Shown here piece by piece: positions 6,945 through 14,431 of a stretch of 64,000 nt of DNA (its first letter is position 1; every line of letters begins with the position of its first letter). Origin of the DNA: Gemmiger_A avium (GTDB lineage: Bacteria; Bacillota; Clostridia; Oscillospirales; Ruminococcaceae); NCBI GenBank assembly GCA_019114585.1, contig DXFE01000006.1, forward strand, positions 1 through 64,000, written 5' to 3'. The notes below the pieces were generated by a model, which was not told the DNA's origin, did no database searches, and saw nothing but the letters and a program-made list of their open reading frames with translations. Position numbers and translations under genes: made by a program.

Positions 6945-8474
6945 ATGCGGATCCAACCGGCACAGGCAGCCCGCAGGGCGGGCTGGGCGCTGGGGCAGGC
7001 GGCGTACCTGCTTGGCTTCTGGGGCGAGAGCACGGCCTGCAATCTGGCCCGCGGCGCCCGCCGTGTCTGGAATGGGGCGGCGGCCCGGGGCCGGGCTTTT
7101 TCCGCCCGGTTCCTGCATCCGGTATGGGAGGGCCTTGTGGGCGTGGGCCGGGACCTGGCCGCGCCCTTTGTCCGGTTTGCCCACGGGATGCGTTCCATCC
7201 ATGCCTATGTGCAGGAGGAAAAACAGGCCCGCGGCACCCCCCGGGCGCTGGCCGGCGGCCTGCTCTATTTCCATCGCGGGGTACGCCTGTACGGTCATCT
7301 GGCGGTGCGGGCAGGCCGGTACATTATGCCGCTGCTGGCATTGGGACTGTTTGTGTTTACGGTGCGCCATACCCTGAACCGCAGCTTTTCGCTGGCGGTG
7401 GAGGTCAACGGCGAGCTGGTGGGCTATGTGCAGAGCGAAGATGTGCTGGAAGCGGCTAAAAACACCCTGCAGCAGAACATTGTATCCCTGGACCGCAGCA
7501 GCCAGTGGCAGATCACGGCCGACTATACCCTGGCGGTAGATCCGGAGGAACTGCTGGATCAGGAGACCCTGGCCCGCACCCTGCTGGAGATGTCCCACAG
7601 TGAGATCCAGCCCGGCGCCGCCGTGTATGTGGATGGCGAACTGGTGCTGGTCAGCGACGATGCCTCCGGGCTGCGGCAGGCGCTGGAAGCCCTCAAGACC
7701 ACCGCCGCCGACGCGGCAGGGGAGGGCAGCGAAGCCGAGTTTATCCGGGACGTGGAACTGCAGGAGGGCATCTATTTTACCAGCGATATCTCGGATGAAA
7801 CAGCGGTGCAGGAGGCTCTCTCCAATACGGACCTGTTCGGTCTGCGCACCGTCCGCCGGGCGGTGGAGATCCGGGAGATCCCCTACGAGACGGTCACCAC
7901 CCGGTCGGAGGATTACCGCTGGGGCTCGGTGCAGACGGTCCAGGCCGGGCAGGCAGGGTCCGCCCAGGTCACGGTGGATTATATCACCGAAAACGGGGTC
8001 ACCACCGAGGAGATCGTGGAAAGCGTTACCCTTACCGAGCCGGTCACCGAGCAGATCGTGATCGGCAGCCGGATGCCGGCAGGCTCGCTGGTGGAGGTGC
8101 CGGGCTACGGTACGCTGCTCTGGCCGGTGCCCAACTACAAGTATGTAAGCCGCTGGATGAGCGCCGGGCACACCGGCGCGGATATCTGCGCCAACGCGGG
8201 GCAGGATATTCTGGCGGCAGCGGACGGCCGGGTGATTACCGCCGGCTGGCATTACAGCTACGGCAACTACATCATCATCGACCACGGCAATGGCCTGCGC
8301 ACCCTGTATGCCCACTGTAGCAAGCTGTATGTGAGCTATGGGCAGTATGTGTCCCAGGGCGATGTGATCGGCGCGGTGGGCAACACCGGCAATTCCTTCG
8401 GCAACCATTGTCACTTTGAATTGTACGTGGGAGGCGTTCGGGTCAGCGCCCGGAACTACTTCCCCAATATGTAA
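6945..8474 (+). CDS. Membrane-anchored M23 endopeptidase with G5 domain
   Basis: A 509-residue paralogue of the protein at 3938-5713. It shares the cytoplasmic N-terminal region (LLGFWGES, APFVRFAHGMRSIHAYV), one transmembrane helix near 125-142, the following EVNGELVGYVQSEDV segment, a G5 domain near 304-378 (REIPYETVTT) and a C-terminal M23 peptidase with HTGAD near 409 and HCHFE near 488. It lacks the LysM domain. The zinc-ligand motifs are intact, so it is predicted to be an active peptidoglycan hydrolase. The ATG at 6945 follows AAAGGAGG. It has its own promoter with a hairpin leader and its own terminator. Confidence 0.9.
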   Translation: MRIQPAQAARRAGWALGQAAYLLGFWGESTACNLARGARRVWNGAAARGRAFSARFLHPVWEGLVGVGRDLAAPFVRFAHGMRSIHAYVQEEKQARGTPRALAGGLLYFHRGVRLYGHLAVRAGRYIMPLLALGLFVFTVRHTLNRSFSLAVEVNGELVGYVQSEDVLEAAKNTLQQNIVSLDRSSQWQITADYTLAVDPEELLDQETLARTLLEMSHSEIQPGAAVYVDGELVLVSDDASGLRQALEALKTTAADAAGEGSEAEFIRDVELQEGIYFTSDISDETAVQEALSNTDLFGLRTVRRAVEIREIPYETVTTRSEDYRWGSVQTVQAGQAGSAQVTVDYITENGVTTEEIVESVTLTEPVTEQIVIGSRMPAGSLVEVPGYGTLLWPVPNYKYVSRWMSAGHTGADICANAGQDILAAADGRVITAGWHYSYGNYIIIDHGNGLRTLYAHCSKLYVSYGQYVSQGDVIGAVGNTGNSFGNHCHFELYVGGVRVSARNYFPNM

Positions 8475-8491
8475 ACAGAATCCGGCATACT

Positions 8492-8536
8492 TCGGGCGCA
8501 GACCTGGTGATTTTACCAAATCCGCGCCCGATTTTT
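8492..8536 (+). terminator. Terminator of the second M23 gene
   Basis: Eight-base arms TCGGGCGC and GCGCCCGA with a long AT-rich loop, followed by TTTTT. Confidence 0.75.
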
Positions 8537-8616
8537 GTTGGATCCGCCAAAATGTTGCCGGCATGGGCAAACCGGAAGCATAGAAGCAACAATTTCGTAA
8601 AGAATAAGCCCAGGGG

Positions 8617-8646
8617 TTTGATTCTTATGTGAAATGGTGTATAATA
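8617..8646 (+). promoter_or_regulatory. murA promoter
   Basis: TTGATT, a 16-nt spacer and TATAAT, about 100 bp before the murA start. Confidence 0.65.
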
Positions 8647-8741
8647 AGACAGTTGACGGGCGGCTTTACGCCGCCGGCCCAATCCACGGACGGCAGGCCT
8701 TTACCGGCCACGTCCGGCAACCTCAAAGGGGAGTTTGCGCT

Positions 8742-10025
8742 TTGGAAAAATTCGTGATTCAGGGCGGTAAGCCGCTGGTGGGCGAGGTATCCATCAGCGG
8801 GGCCAAGAATGCCGCCGTTGCGATCCTGCCGGCCACCATTCTGGCGGCCGATGTTTGTGTTGTGGAAAACCTGCCTGCCATCAGCGACGTGCTGGTGTCG
8901 CTGCGCATCCTGTCGGCGCTGGGCGCCCGGGTGCGGATGCTCAACAAAAATTGCTACGAAATTGACACCACCCACATCAGCTGCGCCGCCGTGCCGGACG
9001 ATCTGTCCCGGCAGATGCGCGCCAGCTATTACTTCCTGGGGGCGCTGCTGGGCCGGTTCGGCTCGGCACAGGTGGCCATGCCCGGCGGTTGTGACCTGGG
9101 CCCCCGCCCCATCGACCAGCACCTGAAAGCCTTTACCGCTCTGGGCGCGTCCGACTCGGTGGAGTACGGCCGTATCCATGTGGAGAGCGACCGGCTGCAG
9201 GGCGCCCATGTGTTCTTTGACACCGTGTCGGTGGGCGCTACCATGAACGCCATGCTCAGCGCCGTGCTGGCTGAGGGCCAGACCGTGCTGGAGAATGTGG
9301 CCAAGGAACCCCACATCGTGGACCTGGCCAACTTCCTGAACATGATGGGCGCGGATGTGCGCGGTGCCGGCACCGACTGCATCAAGATCCGGGGTGTCAA
9401 GGCCATGCATGGCTGCACCTATTCCATCATCCCCGACCAGATCGAGGCGGGCAGCTTTATGGTGGCCGCGGCCATGACCGGCGGCAACGTGCTGATCCGC
9501 AACGTGATCCCCAAGCATCTGGAGCCGATCACCGCCAAGCTGGAGCTGGCGGGCGCCACCGTGGAGGAGTTTGACGACGCGGTGCGGGTCTACCGCAACG
9601 GCGATCTGCTGCCCCTCAAGATCAAGACCATGCCCCATCCGGGCTTCCCCACCGATATGCAGCCGCTGATGACGGTGCTGCTGACCATCGCCCGGGGTAC
9701 CTCCATCATCACCGAAGGCATCTGGGAGAACCGGTTCCGCTATGTGGACGAGCTGATCCGCATGGGTGCCAACATCCAGGTGGACGGCCAGGTGGCGGTA
9801 ATCGAGGGCGTGCCGGAACTGCTGGCAGCTCCGCTGCGGGCTTCCGATCTGCGGGCCGGTGCGGCGCTGGTGGTGGCGGCGCTGTCTGCCAACGGCACCA
9901 GCGAGATCGAGGAGATCGCCCATATCGAGCGCGGTTACGAGAATCTGGTGGGCAAACTGCAGGGCCTGGGCGCCGATGTGCGCCGGGTATCCATGCCCGC
10001 GCCTGCCATGCCGCAGGCGCTGTGA
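8742..10025 (+). CDS. murA: UDP-N-acetylglucosamine 1-carboxyvinyltransferase
   Basis: A 427-residue MurA/EPSP-synthase-fold enzyme that transfers enolpyruvate from PEP to UDP-GlcNAc, the first committed step of peptidoglycan synthesis in the cytoplasm. The N-terminus has the family motif GKPLVGEVSISGAKNAAV. The active-site loop is MPGGCDLGPRPIDQH with Cys117, the residue alkylated by fosfomycin, so sensitivity at the target is expected. The start is a TTG at 8742 with CAAAGGGGAG about ten bases upstream; the first in-frame ATG would remove conserved sequence. It is monocistronic with a terminator, in a region otherwise rich in wall hydrolases. Confidence 0.96.
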   Translation: MEKFVIQGGKPLVGEVSISGAKNAAVAILPATILAADVCVVENLPAISDVLVSLRILSALGARVRMLNKNCYEIDTTHISCAAVPDDLSRQMRASYYFLGALLGRFGSAQVAMPGGCDLGPRPIDQHLKAFTALGASDSVEYGRIHVESDRLQGAHVFFDTVSVGATMNAMLSAVLAEGQTVLENVAKEPHIVDLANFLNMMGADVRGAGTDCIKIRGVKAMHGCTYSIIPDQIEAGSFMVAAAMTGGNVLIRNVIPKHLEPITAKLELAGATVEEFDDAVRVYRNGDLLPLKIKTMPHPGFPTDMQPLMTVLLTIARGTSIITEGIWENRFRYVDELIRMGANIQVDGQVAVIEGVPELLAAPLRASDLRAGAALVVAALSANGTSEIEEIAHIERGYENLVGKLQGLGADVRRVSMPAPAMPQAL

Positions 10026-10039
10026 TCCAGTTTTTCCGT

Positions 10040-10070
10040 CCGGGGGCGCGGTGTGCGTCCCCGGTTTTTT
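10040..10070 (+). terminator. murA terminator
   Basis: Ten-base stem with one G-U pair (CCGGGGGCGC and GCGTCCCCGG) ending in TTTTTT. Confidence 0.85.
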
Positions 10071-10114
10071 ATCCTGTTTTGACACACCGCCCGCCGGGCG
10101 GCATGAGGTAAACG

Positions 10115-10903
10115 ATGGCCAGTTTTACTACCCTGTATTCCGGTTCCTCCGGCAACTGCGGCCTGGTACGCAGCGGCCAGGGCTATCTGCTTGTCGATAT
10201 GGGCAAAAGCTGCCGTATCACCACCGGCGCGCTCAAGGATCTGGGCCTGTCGGTGCGGGATCTGCAGGGCATCCTCATCACCCATGAGCACTCCGACCAT
10301 ATCGCCGGGCTCAAGGTGTTTCTGAAACACTACGATGTGCCGGTGTTCGGTTTGCCGGAAACCCTGGATTTTCTGGCAAACCGGGGCGACCTGCCCGCGG
10401 CGGCCCAGCTGATCGCGGTGGGCGGCCGCCCGGAACAGATCGGGGACTTTACGGTCACCGCATTTCCCACCCCCCACGACGTGCCCTGCTGCGGGTACCG
10501 GATCGCCACGCCGGACGGCAAGGTCATGGCCATCGCCACCGACCTGGGCCAGCTGACCGAGACGGTACATACCAGCCTGGCCGGGGCGGATCTGGTGGCG
10601 CTGGAGGCCAACTACGACCCCTACAGCCTGCAGCACGGCAGCTATCCCTATTACCTGAAAACCCGCATTGCCTCGCCCTTTGGCCACCTGTCCAACCCGG
10701 AGTGCGCGGCCAAGGTGCTGGAACTGGTGCAGACGGGCTGCAAAAAGATCGCCCTGTGCCATCTGAGCAAGGAGAACAACACCCCGGAACTGGCGCTGGA
10801 AGCGGTGCGCAAGGCTTTGCTGGCCGCCGGCGTGATCCCGGAACCGGACGTGGTGGTGCAGGCCCAGCGCCGCAACGAGCCCAGCCCTGTATTGGAGTTT
10901 TGA
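10115..10903 (+). CDS. walJ: WalJ/YycJ-like metallo-beta-lactamase-fold hydrolase
   Basis: A 262-residue metal-dependent hydrolase. The motif THEHSDH (His57, His59, Asp61, His62) is the dinuclear metal site, with further ligands in FPTPHDVPCC and the late RNEP region. The N-terminus SGSSGNCGLV is characteristic of the YycJ/WalJ group, a nuclease-like subfamily usually beside walRK in Firmicutes and linked to cell-wall and DNA-replication coordination. Here it pairs with rlmH, which also lies near walJ in many Firmicutes. No walRK genes are present. The rlmH start lies one base after its stop. Confidence 0.88.
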   Translation: MASFTTLYSGSSGNCGLVRSGQGYLLVDMGKSCRITTGALKDLGLSVRDLQGILITHEHSDHIAGLKVFLKHYDVPVFGLPETLDFLANRGDLPAAAQLIAVGGRPEQIGDFTVTAFPTPHDVPCCGYRIATPDGKVMAIATDLGQLTETVHTSLAGADLVALEANYDPYSLQHGSYPYYLKTRIASPFGHLSNPECAAKVLELVQTGCKKIALCHLSKENNTPELALEAVRKALLAAGVIPEPDVVVQAQRRNEPSPVLEF

Positions 10904-10904
10904 T

Positions 10905-11384
10905 ATGCAGCACATTGATCTGATCTGTATCGGCAAACTGAACGCCGCCTGGTGCGCCGAGGGCGTGGCGGAATACCGCAAGCGTCTGAGCACCCTGTGC
11001 GATTTCCGGGTGATCGAACTGCCCGAACAGCCCCTGCGGGAGGACAGCCCCGCCCTGGTGCAGCGCGCGCTGGAAAAGGAGGCTCAGGCCATCCTGGCCA
11101 GCGTGCGCAAGGGCGCGGCCATAGTGGCCCTTTGCGTGGAGGGTAAAACCCTCTCCAGCGAGGAACTGGCCGCCTGGCTGGACGACCGGGCAGTAAGCGG
11201 CGCGGGGGACGTGGCCTTTGTGATCGGTTCCTCCCACGGGCTGGCCCCGGCGGTCAAGCAGGCCGCGGCGCTGCGCCTGTCCATGGGACGCATCACCCTG
11301 CCCCATCAGCTGGCCCGCCTGGTGCTTACCGAGCAGATCTACCGGGCCTGCTGCATCAACCGGAACATCAAGTACCATAAATGA
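10905..11384 (+). CDS. rlmH: 23S rRNA (pseudouridine-1915-N3)-methyltransferase
   Basis: A 159-residue SPOUT-class methyltransferase that methylates pseudouridine 1915 in helix 69 of 23S rRNA on assembled ribosomes. Recognisable features are the N-terminal IDLICIGKL, the SAM-binding knot region AFVIGSSHGL, and the very conserved C-terminus LARLVLTEQIYRACCINRN ending in KYHK. The length is exactly that of the family. It follows walJ with a 1-bp gap and is co-transcribed with it. Confidence 0.96.
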   Translation: MQHIDLICIGKLNAAWCAEGVAEYRKRLSTLCDFRVIELPEQPLREDSPALVQRALEKEAQAILASVRKGAAIVALCVEGKTLSSEELAAWLDDRAVSGAGDVAFVIGSSHGLAPAVKQAAALRLSMGRITLPHQLARLVLTEQIYRACCINRNIKYHK

Positions 11385-11385
11385 A

Positions 11386-11414
11386 GCCCGCCCCGCGCGG
11401 GCCTTTTCTTTTTT
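11386..11414 (+). terminator. walJ-rlmH terminator
   Basis: Stem GCCCGC/GCGGGC followed by CCTTTTCTTTTTT. Confidence 0.75.
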
Positions 11415-11416
11415 AT

Positions 11417-11487
11417 AAAATGTCAAAAACTCTTGACATTTTGGTGTGGGTCTGGTATCTTGAAAATGTCAAAAGAATTTGACATTT
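11417..11487 (+). promoter_or_regulatory. Promoter with two palindromic operators for the membrane-protein/XRE pair
   Basis: TTGACA (11433-11438), a 17-nt spacer and TATCTT (11456-11461). Palindrome 1 (11417-11442) has perfect 10-base arms and overlaps the -35. Palindrome 2 (11464-11487) has perfect 10-base arms and covers the transcription start. Both contain TGTCAA-N6-TTGACA and their centres are 46 bp apart. This fits repression by the small XRE protein encoded in the same operon. Confidence 0.75.
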
Positions 11488-11516
11488 AAGCGGATGAAAA
11501 GAAAGGAGAGAGTGAT

Positions 11517-11822
11517 ATGGAATTTATGGGGATGCCTTTGGGGGCCGCGCTGTTTCTGGGTGGTGTGCTGCTCGGATTTGGGGCGCTGGACATCACGATG
11601 CTGGTTTCCCTGCTCAAGACAGGGGACGAGCGCAGCCGCATCATCGTGTGGAAGACCAGCACCTTTGCTTTTAATGCAATGGTAGGTGCGCTGGTGCTGG
11701 ATGTGATCACAAACTATGTTACCAAGCAGCCCATGACCATCAACCCCTTCATCCAGCTGCAGGTCGCCGCGGTTCTGTATTGTGCGGCGCTGCTGTATTA
11801 CCGCAAGAAGCTGGGGGGCTGA
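11517..11822 (+). CDS. Small three-helix membrane protein, function unknown
   Basis: A 101-residue protein with three predicted hydrophobic helices (about residues 6-26, 48-66 and 78-95) and a short basic C-terminus YYRKKLGG. The only polar stretch, KTGDERSR, lies between helices one and two. I do not recognise a family. It has a good ribosome-binding site (GAAAGGAGAG) and lies 2 bp before an XRE regulator gene, under a promoter bracketed by two palindromes. Small membrane proteins paired with tiny Cro/CI-type regulators are common in Firmicutes, but their function is mostly unknown. Confidence 0.8.
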   Translation: MEFMGMPLGAALFLGGVLLGFGALDITMLVSLLKTGDERSRIIVWKTSTFAFNAMVGALVLDVITNYVTKQPMTINPFIQLQVAAVLYCAALLYYRKKLGG

Positions 11823-11824
11823 GG

Positions 11825-12016
11825 ATGGAAAACAAGATTCGCGAACGCCGCAAGGAACTGGGCCTGTCCCAGGAAGAGCTGGCAAAGAAATGCGGCGTTT
11901 CCCGTCAGACGGTAAACGCCATCGAGAACAACAAATACGATCCCACCCTGGCGCTGGCGTTCAGCCTGGCCAAGGAACTGCACCTTACGGTGGATGAACT
12001 GTTTACCCCGGCGTGA
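11825..12016 (+). CDS. Small XRE-family (Cro/CI-type) transcriptional regulator
   Basis: A 63-residue protein that is little more than a helix-turn-helix: KIRERRKELGLSQEELAKKC, then GVSRQTVNAIENNKYDPT as the recognition region, then LAKELHLTVDELF. This matches the YozG-type minimal Cro/CI group. It has no effector domain. It is the second gene of a two-gene operon, and the two palindromes in that operon's promoter are its likely autoregulatory operators. The ATG at 11825 follows the upstream stop by 2 bp, with GGGGGCTGAGG as a weak ribosome-binding site. Confidence 0.9.
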   Translation: MENKIRERRKELGLSQEELAKKCGVSRQTVNAIENNKYDPTLALAFSLAKELHLTVDELFTPA

Positions 12017-12027
12017 TTTGTGCTTTT

Positions 12028-12056
12028 TTGCCTTTTCGCACAGGATATGGTACAAT
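12028..12056 (+). promoter_or_regulatory. Promoter of the WG-repeat lipoprotein gene
   Basis: TTGCCT (12028-12033), a 17-nt spacer and TACAAT (12051-12056). Confidence 0.6.
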
Positions 12057-12141
12057 GGGGGCACAAAATCAACGGGGCATTTGCCCCGATTCAAGGCGCC
12101 AGGCCGCAGGGCCCGGCCGCCTGCAAGGAGGTTGTTCCCCT

Positions 12142-13140
12142 ATGAAACTGCGTGCTTTTGCTGCCCTGGCTCTTTGTGCCGCGCTGCTGGCCGGCTGCGG
12201 GCGGGCCGCAGCACCCTCGTCCGAGGCAGCCGGCAGCTCGGCTTCTTCACCGGATGTCAGCTCGTCTGTGCCTGCCGCCACCCCGGCACCCACTGCGGAG
12301 CCGGAAACCAAAACCGATTGGCTGCTGGAGCCCCGCACCGATCTGGAGATTACCTGCAGCCTGGCGGAGTATCCCACCGCCGACAACGGGGTGCTGAAAG
12401 ATCATGCCTACCTGTCCCTGTTTGAGCAGAACGGCAAGACCGGCGCCATCAACTTTGACGGCAAGATCGTGATTCCTGCCGAGGAGGATGTGCACTGGTG
12501 CTCGGTCTGCGGGCTGACCAATGCCGACGAAAGCAAGATCTTCAACGATCTGGGCGAAAACGTGGGCCCCGGCGGCCATGGCTTGCCGGATATGGAGATT
12601 GTCTACGACAGCACGCTGGGCATGGCCTATGTGCTGGAGATGGAGGAACTGGTGCCGCTGACCAACTACGGCGCCAGTGTGCGGCCCTATGTGGCCCGGG
12701 TGGGCACGCTGCAGGCGGCTCCTGCCGATGATTACGGCGCCTTTTTGTGGAACAACCCTGCCACCGGCCAGACCGAGGGGCGCACGGTGGAATGGGGGGA
12801 GGGCTACGTACTGGTGCAGCCTTCCACCGGCAAGCAGGTAGGGCCGGTGTGTGAAGCCATCGACCGGTATTCCGACGGGTTGTATGCCGTGCAGCAGAAC
12901 GGCCTGTGGGGGTATCTGGACATCGACGGCACCCAGGTGATTCCCTGTCAGTACCAGCAGGCGCGGCCCTTCTGCAGCAACCTGGCCGCCGTGCAGAACA
13001 CCGATGGCCTGTGGGGGTATATCAGCCTGGCGGGCACGGTCAAGGTGCCGTTCCAGTATCTGGGGGCGGCTTCGGTGACCGGTGGCCGGGCCTGGGTCAA
13101 GACATCCGAGGGATGGGGCGTCGTAGCTATCCAGACATAA
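12142..13140 (+). CDS. Lipoprotein with WG repeats
   Basis: A 332-residue secreted lipoprotein. It has a short signal peptide ending in the lipobox LLAGC (Cys about 17), then a Ser/Ala/Pro-rich linker. The rest contains WG-type repeats, clearest near the C-terminus: GLYAVQQNGLWGYLDIDGTQ, then NTDGLWGYISLAGTVKVPF and a last degenerate SEGWGVVAI. WG repeats form beta-rich surface modules of unknown function. The start at 12142 follows AAGGAGG; the upstream in-frame extension is not a signal peptide. An oxidoreductase gene follows 14 bp downstream and is probably co-transcribed, though no functional link is evident. Confidence 0.82.
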   Translation: MKLRAFAALALCAALLAGCGRAAAPSSEAAGSSASSPDVSSSVPAATPAPTAEPETKTDWLLEPRTDLEITCSLAEYPTADNGVLKDHAYLSLFEQNGKTGAINFDGKIVIPAEEDVHWCSVCGLTNADESKIFNDLGENVGPGGHGLPDMEIVYDSTLGMAYVLEMEELVPLTNYGASVRPYVARVGTLQAAPADDYGAFLWNNPATGQTEGRTVEWGEGYVLVQPSTGKQVGPVCEAIDRYSDGLYAVQQNGLWGYLDIDGTQVIPCQYQQARPFCSNLAAVQNTDGLWGYISLAGTVKVPFQYLGAASVTGGRAWVKTSEGWGVVAIQT

Positions 13141-13154
13141 CGGAGGAAAACACT

Positions 13155-14132
13155 ATGAAACAGTGGAATGTGGCCATCCTGGGAACCGGCGCGATCGCCG
13201 CGGTGATGGCGGATACCCTGAACGGCATGGAGGAAGCCCGGCTGTATGCGGTGGGTTCCCGGACGCCGGACCGCGCCCGCGCCTTTGCCGAAAAATACGG
13301 CGCGGAGAAAGCCTGCGGCAGCTATGAAGAACTGGTGGCCGACCCGCAGGTGGAACTGGTTTATATCGCCACCCCTCATTCGGAGCACTGGGCCAACGCG
13401 CTGCTGTGTATCCGAGCGGGCAAACCGGTTCTGTGCGAAAAGGCCTTTACCGCCAATGCCGCGCAGGCCCGGGAGGTATTTGCCGAGGCGGAACGCCGGG
13501 GCGTGTTCATCACCGAAGCCATCTGGACCCGGTACATGCCTATGCTGGCCACCATCCGGGAGGAGATGAACAGCGGCAGCATCGGCCAGGTGCGGATGCT
13601 AACCGGCAATCTGGGGTATTCCATTGCGGACGTGCCCCGTTTACGGGATCCGAAGCTGGCGGGCGGCGCGCTGCTGGATGTGGGAGTCTATCCGCTGAAC
13701 TTTGCGCTGGCGCTGTTCGGCCACGGGTACGACCGGGTGGAGAGCAGCTGTTCCAAGCTGCCCACCGGTGTGGACGCCCAGAACAGCGTGACCCTGTATT
13801 ATCCCGACGGACGGGTGGCCCAGCTGAACAGCTCACTGGAAGCCTGCCTGGACCGGCAGGGTGTTATCCACGGCACCAAGGGGTATATCCGGATCGAGAA
13901 CATCAACAATTTTGAGAGCCTGTCGGTCTACGACGGCCAGCACCAGCTGGTGCGCCGGGTGGAGCGCCCGGCCCAGATCACCGGCTATGAGTACGAGGTG
14001 CGGGCCTGCCTGCGGGCGCTGGAAGACGGGGAACTGTCCTGCCCGGAGATGCCTCACGAGGAATCGGTGCGGGTCATGGAGCTGATGGACTCCCTGCGCG
14101 CCGCCTGGGGCGTGCGGTATCCTTTTGAATAA
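13155..14132 (+). CDS. Gfo/Idh/MocA-family oxidoreductase
   Basis: A 325-residue NAD(P)-dependent dehydrogenase. The N-terminal Rossmann fold has VAILGTGAIAAVMADTL, and the family hallmark after it is KPVLCEKAF, in which the lysine is catalytic. The C-terminal alpha/beta domain contains GGALLDVGVYPLNFALALFG, close to the dimeric dihydrodiol dehydrogenase/xylose dehydrogenase branch. The substrate is probably a sugar or polyol but cannot be named. The ATG follows GGAGG with good spacing. It is 14 bp behind a lipoprotein gene. Confidence 0.88.
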   Translation: MKQWNVAILGTGAIAAVMADTLNGMEEARLYAVGSRTPDRARAFAEKYGAEKACGSYEELVADPQVELVYIATPHSEHWANALLCIRAGKPVLCEKAFTANAAQAREVFAEAERRGVFITEAIWTRYMPMLATIREEMNSGSIGQVRMLTGNLGYSIADVPRLRDPKLAGGALLDVGVYPLNFALALFGHGYDRVESSCSKLPTGVDAQNSVTLYYPDGRVAQLNSSLEACLDRQGVIHGTKGYIRIENINNFESLSVYDGQHQLVRRVERPAQITGYEYEVRACLRALEDGELSCPEMPHEESVRVMELMDSLRAAWGVRYPFE

Positions 14133-14148
14133 AGGCGAATGGTCTGAT

Positions 14149-14403
14149 CTGGGGAGACAATGTCCCCCCAGACCCCCAAAATCGCGGGCCAAATCTTTGG
14201 CCCGCAGGGATATAAAAAACGAACGCCTCTGCCAGTCAGACAGGGGCGTTCATTTTATATTTTTTGTGTGGGCCGAGGATTCGGCCCACGATTTCCGGGG
14301 GGGGATGGGGGCCCGGGTTCGCGAAGCGGCTGGGTCTCCGGTGGAGACCCAGACCGGCAGGGCGGTCGGCGCAGCCGGGCGGGCGCATTGTTGTTGCGCC
14401 CGC
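14149..14403. repeat. Cluster of intergenic hairpins
   Basis: The 299-bp gap between the oxidoreductase and nfnB has no convincing gene but holds at least six strong inverted repeats. They lie at 14149-14170 (9 bp with one mismatch), 14184-14205 (10-base arms, 2-nt centre), 14221-14251 (the terminator), 14268-14289 (9 bp, GGAT loop), 14330-14352 (10 bp, GGT loop) and 14379-14403 (9 bp, 7-nt loop). The arms differ in sequence, so this is not a simple tandem repeat. It could be a mosaic palindromic element or a structured RNA. Confidence 0.7.
14218..14262. terminator. Bidirectional terminator between the oxidoreductase and nfnB genes
   Basis: Stem GAACGCC...GGGCGTTC (14221-14251) with an A-run on the left and TTTTATATTTTTT on the right. 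It serves the convergent genes on both sides. Confidence 0.75.
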
Positions 14404-14431
14404 AGCCCCGGTTGTATCCCCCCATATTAGT

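Noticed and set aside
3911..7198. Very long open frame on the minus strand across the M23 and C39 genes
   Set aside because: It is antisense to three genes with clear domains, has low-complexity Ala/Gly/His-rich sequence typical of GC-rich shadow frames, and lacks a ribosome-binding site.
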